From NCBI GenBank assembly GCA_003567055.1, contig PXAW01000066.1, forward strand, positions 1 to 6,341: a stretch of 6,341 nt of DNA, given 5' to 3'. The notes below the pieces were generated by a model. That model ran no database searches. It had not been told where the DNA came from and saw nothing but the letters and a program-made list of their open reading frames with translations. Positions 1 through 6,341 of this stretch are shown here, piece by piece (the stretch's first letter is position 1; each line of letters begins with the position of its first letter). Source of the DNA: Hyphomicrobiales bacterium. Its GTDB lineage: Bacteria > Pseudomonadota > Alphaproteobacteria > Rhizobiales > Beijerinckiaceae. The position numbers and the translations under genes are program-made.

Positions 1-228
1 TCAACCCTTGTCGCTGACGCGCACACCGCGCGAGCGGCTCAGGACCGGCTTGTGACCCTCGGCATTGAGGGCGCCCGATGGCGCGATCTTCTCGTTGGGG
101 TTGGACTGCATGCCCTTGCCCGCCGTCTGATCTTCGGGGATCTGTGTCGCACTCTCGGATCCGCGCTTCATGTCCAGCGCCTTTTCCATGTTCTTCTGCA
201 ACTCGGTCTTCCCGGATTTGTCGCTCAT
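1..228 (-). CDS. Small hydrophilic, probably disordered protein (75 aa), stress-operon distal gene
   Basis: I do not recognise a named family. The predicted protein has 75 residues. It is rich in Lys, Glu, Asp, Ser and Asn, has 8 glycines (about 11%), and has no Cys, Trp, Tyr or Phe. No signal peptide, membrane segment or catalytic motif is visible, so it is probably soluble, cytoplasmic and intrinsically disordered. High glycine and high hydrophilicity are the features used to define hydrophilins, which protect proteins during water stress; that role is only inferred here. The start is well supported: ATG at 228-226 is preceded on the minus strand by GGAG about 9 nt upstream. The stop TGA is the first three bases of the window, so the gene is complete. 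It lies 57 nt downstream of another small hydrophilic gene and has no promoter of its own that I can see, so it is probably co-transcribed from the EcfG promoter at 566-590. Confidence 0.75.
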   Translation of the reverse strand: MSDKSGKTELQKNMEKALDMKRGSESATQIPEDQTAGKGMQSNPNEKIAPSGALNAEGHKPVLSRSRGVRVSDKG

Positions 229-267
229 GTCGTCATCTCCGCAATTGGCGTTTCGCGCGAGGGCGAT

Positions 268-283
268 CCCGTCCCGGGACGGG
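268..283. repeat. Perfect 16-bp palindrome in the intercistronic gap
   Basis: CCCGTCCCGGGACGGG equals its own reverse complement. It begins 2 nt beyond the stop codon of the upstream small gene and lies before the ribosome binding site of the downstream one. In RNA it would form a 6-bp GC-rich stem with a CCGG loop. No T-run follows on the minus strand, so a full intrinsic terminator is unlikely. An attenuating or mRNA-stabilising hairpin, or a protein-binding site, is possible. Confidence 0.5.
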
Positions 284-285
284 CC

Positions 286-528
286 TCAATCCTTCGCCTT
301 GTCGGTTTCGTCCATATCGGCGCTTTTCGAGGGCTTTTCCGTGCCGGTCAGCAACCGTTCGGCATCGCCGAGCGACTTCGAATGCTCATGACCCATGCGG
401 GTATCGGCATGGTGAAAGCCACCCTGCCCCGGGGAATTGTCCGTGCCGGGCTGCTTGCCCTTGCGGTCTTTATCGGGCGCTTGCGAAGTGGCATCGTCCT
501 TTTTTCCGCTATCGGATTTCTCGGCCAT
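286..528 (-). CDS. Small hydrophilic, probably disordered protein (80 aa), first gene behind an EcfG promoter
   Basis: No named family is recognised. From ATG at 528-526 the protein has 80 residues. About 39% are charged (11 Lys, 3 Arg, 12 Asp, 5 Glu), 9 are glycine, and there is no Cys, Trp, Tyr, Ile or Val. Residues 38-50 are locally His-rich (HH, then GHEH). The composition predicts a disordered, soluble, hydrophilin-like protein, and no fold or active site is visible. The start is chosen because a perfect AAGGAGG ends 5 nt upstream of this ATG. The frame stays open to a TTG at 567, but that codon lies inside the -10 element of the EcfG promoter and would be upstream of the transcript start. 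The gene is divergent from clpB and is followed after 57 nt by a second protein of the same type. A general-stress protective role is inferred from the promoter and composition only. Confidence 0.8.
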   Translation of the reverse strand: MAEKSDSGKKDDATSQAPDKDRKGKQPGTDNSPGQGGFHHADTRMGHEHSKSLGDAERLLTGTEKPSKSADMDETDKAKD

Positions 529-565
529 GCGCGCCTCCTTTCGATGATCTTCAATGCGTTTGATC

Positions 566-590
566 AACGCGCCGGTCGCGCGCGCGTTCC
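566..590 (-). promoter_or_regulatory. Sigma-EcfG (general stress response) promoter for the small-gene pair
   Basis: Read on the minus strand, GGAAC (590-586) is followed after exactly 16 nt by CGTT (569-566). This is the alphaproteobacterial EcfG consensus (GGAAC, 16-17 nt, CGTT) with no mismatch. The expected transcript start, near 556-560, would leave a leader of about 30 nt before the ATG at 528, which carries an AAGGAGG ribosome binding site. Motif, spacing, orientation and distance to the gene all agree. That this sigma factor really drives the pair is inference. Confidence 0.8.
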
Positions 591-605
591 ATGATGGCGC
601 CGGGT

Positions 606-637
606 CTTGTGTGGCGCATCAGCAACACCTAGATCAG
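606..637 (+). promoter_or_regulatory. RpoH (sigma-32) type heat-shock promoter for clpB
   Basis: CTTG at 606-609 is followed after 18 nt by CCTAGATCAG at 628-637. The alphaproteobacterial heat-shock consensus is CTTG, 17-18 nt, CYTATNTNNG, so the only mismatch is G for T at 632. The predicted transcript start is near 642-646, giving a clpB leader of about 90 nt. ClpB is a classic RpoH-regulon member, which supports the call. The -35 element lies only 15 bp from the -35 element of the divergent EcfG promoter. Confidence 0.65.
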
Positions 638-641
638 GGAT

Positions 642-667
642 GCCGGTCGCTTCCGTGAAGGGCCGGC
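642..667 (+). other. Hairpin at the 5' end of the clpB leader
   Basis: GCCGG (642-646) pairs with CCGGC (663-667). A U-G and a C-G pair follow, then a bulged G at 649, then CTTC (650-653) pairs with GAAG (657-660) around a CGT loop. That makes 11 base pairs with one bulge, placed almost exactly at the predicted transcript start. It may stabilise the 5' end of the mRNA. It does not cover the ribosome binding site. Confidence 0.45.
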
Positions 668-679
668 GCGACAGACGAG

Positions 680-712
680 CATCGACAGGCGTGCCCGCCC
701 GGGGCGTCGATG
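680..712 (+). other. Second hairpin in the clpB leader, just before the ribosome binding site
   Basis: CATCGAC (680-686) pairs perfectly with GTCGATG (706-712). Inside it, GCCC (693-696) can pair with GGGC (702-705), leaving a 6-nt bulge on the left side. The stem ends 9 nt before the AAAGGA ribosome binding site (722-727), so it would sit at the edge of the initiating ribosome's footprint. A role in temperature-dependent translation is speculation. Confidence 0.4.
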
Positions 713-734
713 GGTGGCTTGAAAGGACGAGATG

Positions 735-3398
<2,664 letters not shown>

Positions 3399-3423
3399 GA
3401 GCCGCGCTGCAATGCGCCATCAA

Positions 3424-3447
3424 TGTGCGCCGGGAGACCGGCGCACA
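3424..3447 (+). terminator. Hairpin after clpB (10-bp stem, GAGA loop)
   Basis: TGTGCGCCGG (3424-3433) pairs perfectly with CCGGCGCACA (3438-3447) around the loop GAGA, a stable GNRA tetraloop. The stem starts 25 nt after the clpB stop. No T-run follows, so it is not a textbook intrinsic terminator. It may stop 3'-to-5' RNA decay or help Rho-dependent ending of the clpB transcript. Confidence 0.5.
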
Positions 3448-3539
3448 GGTCGCAAACCCATGCAAATCCTTGACAGGACGTTGCAGCCCTGCGCATTCAT
3501 GCGGATGTTGCGACGCAAAAATTTTTGTTAACGAATAAT

Positions 3540-3565
3540 GGAACCGATCTTGCATCGCCGGAGTT
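3540..3565 (+). promoter_or_regulatory. EcfG-like promoter for the 47-aa gene
   Basis: GGAAC (3540-3544) is followed after 17 nt by AGTT (3562-3565). The EcfG consensus ends in CGTT, so there is one mismatch in nine defined positions. The transcript would start near 3572 and leave a leader of about 25 nt before the ATG at 3596. An AT-rich stretch with CAAAAATTTTTG (3516-3527) and GTTAAC (3527-3532) lies just upstream and could act as an UP-like or bent element. The call is weaker than for the promoter at 566-590. Confidence 0.5.
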
Positions 3566-3595
3566 ATCGGGATGCGAATACGGGAGGCAAAATCC

Positions 3596-3739
3596 ATGAA
3601 CGTGTTCAAGATCGCCAACAGGGACCTCATGCCGATGCTTGGTGTGTCTGTTGTTTTCGGGGCCATCGGAGCGGCAGCCATCATCGCACTGGCGACGTTA
3701 TCCACCCCGACTATCAGCCTGACGGCTCTCCTGCCCTGA
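3596..3739 (+). CDS. Small single-pass membrane protein (47 aa)
   Basis: No family is recognised. The protein has a short polar N-terminus with Lys, Arg and Asp (MNVFKIANRDLMP). One hydrophobic stretch at about residues 15-34, rich in Ala, Gly, Val and Ile, is long enough to cross the membrane. It ends in a short Thr/Ser/Leu tail. Positive charges before the segment suggest the N-terminus stays in the cytoplasm; a cleaved signal peptide cannot be excluded but would leave almost nothing. Three signals support a real gene: GGAGG at 3583-3587 is 8 nt before the ATG, an EcfG-like promoter lies about 30 nt upstream of the ATG, and a strong intrinsic terminator starts 15 nt after the stop. Base composition is less GC-rich than clpB. 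A role in stress adaptation of the envelope is only inferred from the promoter. Confidence 0.65.
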   Translation: MNVFKIANRDLMPMLGVSVVFGAIGAAAIIALATLSTPTISLTALLP

Positions 3740-3754
3740 TCATGGGCTTGCTCA

Positions 3755-3778
3755 AAAAGGCGGCATTTGCCGCCTTTT
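3755..3778 (+). terminator. Intrinsic terminator after the 47-aa gene
   Basis: AAAAGGCGGCA (3755-3765) is perfectly complementary to TGCCGCCTTTT (3768-3778). In practice this is a 10-bp stem with an ATTT loop. The 3' arm ends in TTTT and the 5' arm starts in an A-run, so it could work in both directions, the usual form for a Rho-independent terminator. It starts 15 nt after the small gene's stop. Confidence 0.8.
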
Positions 3779-3779
3779 G

Positions 3780-4093
3780 CATTTCATCTGCCGATTCTTT
3801 ACGCTGATTGACGGCCTTTGCCGACGAAGGGCAGAGCGTGGACGCGCGCCCTGTCGGACTTGCCTCTGCGCATCATTCGACCGCTTTCGCGTGTTCGGGC
3901 CCAATTGCCCGCAACGCTTGCTGAGCCTTGAAAATCCCCTCCCCTGCATCGTGTGACGCCCTGGGAACCACGTTGTGATTGCAGCACAGACACAACCGGG
4001 ACGGCGGTTGTGGCGCGCAAAGAAATGCTTGCTGGCATTTTGCGACGCGAAGGTCTAAAATACCGTATCAACAACAATTCGAGGAGATGTGGG
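3780..4093. other. Gene-free stretch upstream of the methyltransferase gene
   Basis: I find no convincing gene in these 314 bases. Open frames on the minus strand here have no ribosome binding site that I can see, and they run through the terminator or the methyltransferase start. The stretch probably holds the methyltransferase promoter. A weak candidate is TTGCTG (4029-4034) with GTCTAA (4053-4058) 18 nt later, but neither hexamer is close to consensus. The clearest structure is the half-site cluster at 3972-4012. Confidence 0.5.
3972..4012. promoter_or_regulatory. Cluster of GTTGTG/CACAAC half-sites, candidate operator
   Basis: CACAACCG (3991-3998) and CGGTTGTG (4005-4012) form a perfect 8-bp inverted repeat with a 6-bp gap. 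A third half-site, GTTGTG (3972-3977), lies 13 bp to the left and is inverted relative to CACAAC. Repeated half-sites about 80 bp before a start codon look like a binding region for a dimeric regulator, though an RNA hairpin is also possible. No regulator gene is present in the window to pair with it. Confidence 0.35.
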
Positions 4094-5104
4094 ATGCTGC
4101 GCACCCGCGCCGATGAGATTTCGGAAATCGCGTTTGGCTTCATGGCGTCGAAGGCCCTGTTTTCGGCACTGCATTTCGACCTGTTCACCCACCTGGACAA
4201 GGGTCCTCAAACCGCAACCGAGATCGGCAAGGCTTCAGGTTTGCATCCTGATCGTGCGGAAACACTTCTGACTGCGCTCGCAGGACTGGGACTCGTCGCG
4301 GTCGAGGATGGCAAGTTCTCCAATTCTCCCGCCGCAGAAGCCTTTCTGGTCAAGGGCGCGAAATATGATTTCGGGGACTATCTGTGCCGTCAGGTGGGCC
4401 AGCAGATGTATGGTCTGCTCGACCAGGTCGAGGATGCCCTGAGCAACAAGCTGCCCGACGACGCCACCGGCTCCTATGCCGACTGGTTCTCCGATCCGGC
4501 GGAAGCCAAGCTCTATTCCGAGAGCCAGCATGCCGGCTCCCTCGGCCCCGCCCGCCAGCTGGCGCGTGCGATCGATCTGAGCGGTGCGAAGCGGATGCTC
4601 GATGTCGGCGGCGGCACCGGCGCTTTCGCGATCACCCTGTGCAAGGCTTTCCCCGGCCTCGATGCCACCGTGGTCGATTTCCCCAATGTCGCTACCATTG
4701 GGCGCGAATTCGTCGACAAGGCCGGCCTGAGCGATCGGATCCACTATATCGAAGGCGACGGTCTCAAGGCCGACTGGCCGCGCAACCAGGATGTCATCCT
4801 GATGTCCTATCTGTTGTCGGGCGTACCCGGTGAGACCCATGAGGGCCTGATCAAGCGCGCCTATGATCACCTCGCGCCCGGCGGTCGCCTGCTGATCCAC
4901 GACTTCGTGGTTTCGGCCGATCGCACCGGCCCCAAGCTCGCCGCCCTGTGGCAGCTCCAGCATACCGCCTTCACCCCGGAAGCACGCTCGGTGGACGATG
5001 CCTGGCTCGCCGAGACCATGGAAAAATACGGCTTCAAGGATGCGAGGGTCGACACCATGATTCCGGAAATGACCATGCTCGCCCAGGCGGTCAAGCCGAG
5101 CTGA
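4094..5104 (+). CDS. SAM-dependent O-methyltransferase, COMT/CrtF/BchU-like family
   Basis: The 336-residue protein has the two-part layout of this family: an N-terminal helical and winged-helix dimerisation region (about 1-95) and a C-terminal Rossmann methyltransferase domain. SAM motif I is LDVGGGTG (169-176). VVDFPN (193-198) supplies the acidic ribose-binding residue D195, and LAPGGRLL lies just before 269. It should transfer a methyl group from SAM, probably to a hydroxyl or ring carbon; the substrate cannot be read from sequence. The catalytic His of plant-type members (in LHDW) appears replaced: the matching segment reads YLLSGVPG, with Ser242 where His is expected. BchU-type C-methyltransferases also lack that His, so a non-standard reaction is possible. 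No carotenoid or bacteriochlorophyll genes are nearby. Start ATG 4094 is chosen because GAGGAG lies 7 nt upstream; in-frame upstream starts at 3953 (GTG) and 4025 (ATG) lack a good site. The gene is monocistronic, with a terminator at 5178-5210. Confidence 0.85.
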   Translation: MLRTRADEISEIAFGFMASKALFSALHFDLFTHLDKGPQTATEIGKASGLHPDRAETLLTALAGLGLVAVEDGKFSNSPAAEAFLVKGAKYDFGDYLCRQVGQQMYGLLDQVEDALSNKLPDDATGSYADWFSDPAEAKLYSESQHAGSLGPARQLARAIDLSGAKRMLDVGGGTGAFAITLCKAFPGLDATVVDFPNVATIGREFVDKAGLSDRIHYIEGDGLKADWPRNQDVILMSYLLSGVPGETHEGLIKRAYDHLAPGGRLLIHDFVVSADRTGPKLAALWQLQHTAFTPEARSVDDAWLAETMEKYGFKDARVDTMIPEMTMLAQAVKPS

Positions 5105-5120
5105 CAAGGCTTCCTGAAAC

Positions 5121-5158
5121 GGCTTGCGGCGCGCTCGCGCCAGCCGCCGGGACAAGCC
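5121..5158 (+). other. Branched or bulged stem-loop after the methyltransferase stop
   Basis: GGCTTG (5121-5126) pairs with CAAGCC (5153-5158), CGGC (5127-5130) with GCCG (5143-5146), and GCG with CGC around a CTCG loop. Bulges of 2 and 6 nt interrupt the right arm. It starts 16 nt after the stop codon and precedes the intrinsic terminator. It may protect the 3' end of the mRNA, but GC-rich sequence forms such structures easily. Confidence 0.3.
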
Positions 5159-5177
5159 CTGCGGAGATGACCTGATC

Positions 5178-5210
5178 AAGCCGGGCCGCCTCGTGCGCGC
5201 CCGGCTTTTT
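5178..5210 (+). terminator. Intrinsic terminator after the methyltransferase gene
   Basis: AAGCCGGGC (5178-5186) pairs perfectly with GCCCGGCTT (5199-5207) around a 12-nt loop. The 3' arm runs into TTTTT (5206-5210). A 9-bp GC-rich stem followed by a T-run is a standard Rho-independent terminator. It lies about 75 nt after the stop and separates this gene from the GNAT gene. Confidence 0.8.
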
Positions 5211-5311
5211 CACGTAACGCTGCCGGTTGTTTTTGCGGCGCGGCAGAAAAACGCGCAGAAAGCACGCTGTTTCCTCTTTCGCGCAAGCTTTGGCAGGCTT
5301 ACTCTTTTGCC

Positions 5312-5818
5312 ATGAGCGAACTCGTCACCGGCATCCGCCTTGCCAGACCCACCGACGCGCCCGCCATTTCAGGCGTCTTCGACGCTGCATGGCGCGATGC
5401 GTATCGCGGCATCATCCCCGGCATTCAGCTGGAGCGATTCGTGCAGCGGCGCGGGCCGCGCTGGTGGCGCCTCGCGCTTCGGCGCAATCGCCCGGTCGCG
5501 GTGCTCGATGTCGGCAAGCGTATCGTCGGCTATGCTTCCTACGGTCGCTGCCGCGACACCGCCATCCCGGCCGGAGGCGAGATCGACGAGCTGTATCTGC
5601 AGCCGGAATATCAGGGCCTCGGTTTCGGGCGCCGCCTGTTCCGCGCGGTGCGCAACGATCTCGGTGATCGGTTCGATGGCCCGATTCTGGTCTGGTCGCT
5701 CGCGGAGAATTCCCGCGGATGTCATTTCTATGAAGCGATGGGCGGGCGCCGCGTCGCCCAGACCAATGAGCGCATCGGCGACAGCGCCCTCACCAAGATT
5801 GCCTATCTCTTCGATTGA
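5312..5818 (+). CDS. GNAT-family N-acetyltransferase
   Basis: GNAT enzymes transfer an acetyl group from acetyl-CoA to an amine on a small molecule, peptide or protein. The 168-residue length is typical of a single-domain member. The N-terminal IRLARPTDAPAISGVF is the usual first strand and helix. Strand 4 and the acetyl-CoA loop are clear: ELYLQPEYQGLGFGRRLF, with the pyrophosphate-binding pattern Q101-G-L-G104-F-G106. The C-terminal part contains N133 and F139-Y140 before G144, matching the family's usual N...FYxxxG segment. The substrate is unknown. The basic, Trp-containing stretch at 46-60 (RRGPRWWRLALRRNR) is unusually Arg-rich. No ribosome binding site is visible before the ATG at 5312, and a weak -10-like TACTCT (5300-5305) ends 6 nt before it, so leaderless translation is possible. 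The next in-frame ATG is far inside the domain, so the start is retained. Convergent with phhA. Confidence 0.9.
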   Translation: MSELVTGIRLARPTDAPAISGVFDAAWRDAYRGIIPGIQLERFVQRRGPRWWRLALRRNRPVAVLDVGKRIVGYASYGRCRDTAIPAGGEIDELYLQPEYQGLGFGRRLFRAVRNDLGDRFDGPILVWSLAENSRGCHFYEAMGGRRVAQTNERIGDSALTKIAYLFD

Positions 5819-5823
5819 AACGG

Positions 5824-5873
5824 GCCTCGCCCTCTCCACGCGCGCCCTCCACGCAACGGGAGAGGGACGAGGC
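5824..5873. repeat. Long imperfect inverted repeat between convergent genes
   Basis: GCCTCGCCCTCTCC (5824-5837) is complementary to 5859-5873 (GGAGAGGG, a bulged A, then CGAGGC). The result is a 14-bp stem with one bulge and a 21-nt loop. It fills most of the 62-bp gap between the GNAT stop and the phhA stop. The CCCTCTCC/GGAGAGGG core resembles palindromic hairpins dispersed in many GC-rich proteobacterial genomes. It may serve as a two-way transcription barrier, although no T-run is present. Confidence 0.55.
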
Positions 5874-5880
5874 GCCGTCG

Positions 5881-6341
5881 TCACGCCGCATCGCGCTTCG
5901 CGGCGTGATAGCTGCCGTCGCCCCGATGCAGGATCACGTCGCTCCCGAGCAGGTCAGCCGGCGCCAGATCGCGCTCGCGATCAAGCTCCCGCCAGAGCGG
6001 GATCAACTGGTCGAGATCGAGCGCCGGCCAGGCATCCGGGCTGTCGAGGACAAAATACGTCTCCTGGAAATCGTCGATACGATAGTTCGTGCGCATGACG
6101 CGACCGAGATCGAAGCCGACGCGGTTGGGCGATTCGCTCTCGAGCGAGAACACCGTCTCCGACGGCGATGAGGCGATGCCCGCCCCCACGATGCGCAGAC
6201 CCTGTGGCGTGCGCGCGAGACCGAATTCCACCGTATACCAGTAGAGCCGCGCCAGCCGGTGCAGCGTGCCGTGGCGCGCCGCCTCGAGCCCGGCCTTGCC
6301 ATAGGCTTCGAGATAATCGGCATAGACCTGCTGCATGATCA
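5881..6341 (-). CDS. phhA: Phenylalanine 4-hydroxylase (C-terminal part, cut by window edge)
   Basis: This iron- and tetrahydropterin-dependent monooxygenase converts L-phenylalanine to L-tyrosine in the cytoplasm, the first step of phenylalanine breakdown. About 152 C-terminal residues are present. Recognisable family segments are YADYLEAYG, RLARLYWYTVEFGL, GAGIASSPSE, MRTNYRIDDFQETYFV and SPNR. The Glu of VEFGL (codon 6228-6226) is the third iron ligand, equivalent to human E330. The two His ligands lie upstream, beyond 6341, and cannot be checked. The frame stays open to the window edge (an Ile codon precedes the ATG at 6336-6334), so that ATG is an internal Met and not the start; the family normally needs over 100 more residues before it. 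The C-terminus is short and simple, as in bacterial enzymes without a regulatory domain. The gene is convergent with the GNAT gene, with the inverted repeat between them. Confidence 0.93.
   Translation of the reverse strand, partial: IMQQVYADYLEAYGKAGLEAARHGTLHRLARLYWYTVEFGLARTPQGLRIVGAGIASSPSETVFSLESESPNRVGFDLGRVMRTNYRIDDFQETYFVLDSPDAWPALDLDQLIPLWRELDRERDLAPADLLGSDVILHRGDGSYHAAKRDAA

Noticed and set aside
529..567. N-terminal extension of the 80-aa gene to TTG 567
   Set aside because: The codon overlaps the EcfG -10 box, and the ATG at 528 has a perfect AAGGAGG site.
529..731. CIRCE (HrcA) operator upstream of clpB
   Set aside because: No TTAGCACTC/GAGTGCTAA inverted repeat is present.
680..734. 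ROSE or fourU RNA thermometer before clpB
   Set aside because: The AAAGGA ribosome binding site is not paired in either leader hairpin, and no U-rich anti-ribosome-binding-site strand is present.
3470..3498. TTGACA (3470-3475) as a housekeeping promoter for the 47-aa gene
   Set aside because: The -35 is perfect, but the hexamer 17 nt later (GCATTC) is a poor -10. Possible, but not supported enough to list.
3538..3807. 89-codon plus-strand frame overlapping the 47-aa gene
   Set aside because: It starts inside the promoter motif, runs through the terminator hairpin and has no ribosome binding site; the 47-aa frame has all three signals in the right places.
3964..3968. GGAAC upstream of the methyltransferase as a third EcfG -35
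   Set aside because: No CGTT-like box occurs 16-17 nt downstream; the only CGTT is 2 nt away.
3953..4093. N-terminal extension of the methyltransferase (GTG 3953 or ATG 4025)
   Set aside because: The extra residues do not look like the family, neither start has a good ribosome binding site, and ATG 4094 has GAGGAG at 7 nt.
3799..4200. 133-codon minus-strand frame over the methyltransferase start
   Set aside because: No ribosome binding site or domain; it overlaps the half-site cluster and the well-supported methyltransferase N-terminus.

Overview
The window is high-GC, tightly coded chromosomal DNA, most likely from an alphaproteobacterium, probably of the Hyphomicrobiales (Rhizobiales). 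The case rests on alpha-type ClpB and PhhA protein sequences and on promoter motifs that fit alphaproteobacterial consensus sequences: sigma-EcfG (general stress response) and RpoH (heat shock). Genus cannot be assigned from sequence alone. No mobile element, CRISPR array, tRNA or rRNA was seen.

Layout: (i) 1-528, minus strand: two tiny, very hydrophilic, glycine-rich, probably disordered proteins in one transcription unit. A consensus EcfG promoter (GGAAC, 16 nt, CGTT) lies just upstream. (ii) 529-734: a divergent control region where that promoter is back to back with an RpoH-type promoter for clpB; the clpB leader can form two hairpins. (iii) 735-3398, plus: complete clpB disaggregase, followed by a strong GAGA-loop hairpin. 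(iv) 3399-3779: an AT-rich tract, an EcfG-like promoter and a 47-residue single-membrane-segment protein ended by a good intrinsic terminator. (v) 3780-4093: a gene-free stretch with a cluster of GTTGTG/CACAAC half-sites. (vi) 4094-5104, plus: an O-methyltransferase of the COMT/CrtF/BchU type without the usual catalytic His, followed by a terminator. (vii) 5312-5818, plus: a GNAT acetyltransferase with no visible ribosome binding site. (viii) 5881-6341, minus: the C-terminal part of phenylalanine 4-hydroxylase, cut by the window edge and convergent with the GNAT gene across a long imperfect hairpin.

The left half reads as a stress locus: a heat-shock disaggregase, two hydrophilin-like proteins and a small membrane protein, with promoters for two stress sigma factors. 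The functional link is inferred from promoter motifs and adjacency. The right half (methyltransferase, acetyltransferase, phhA) looks like unrelated single-gene units separated by terminators or hairpins. No dramatic new system is evident; the best leads are the paired stress promoters with their small-protein genes, the overlooked 47-residue gene and the atypical methyltransferase active site.
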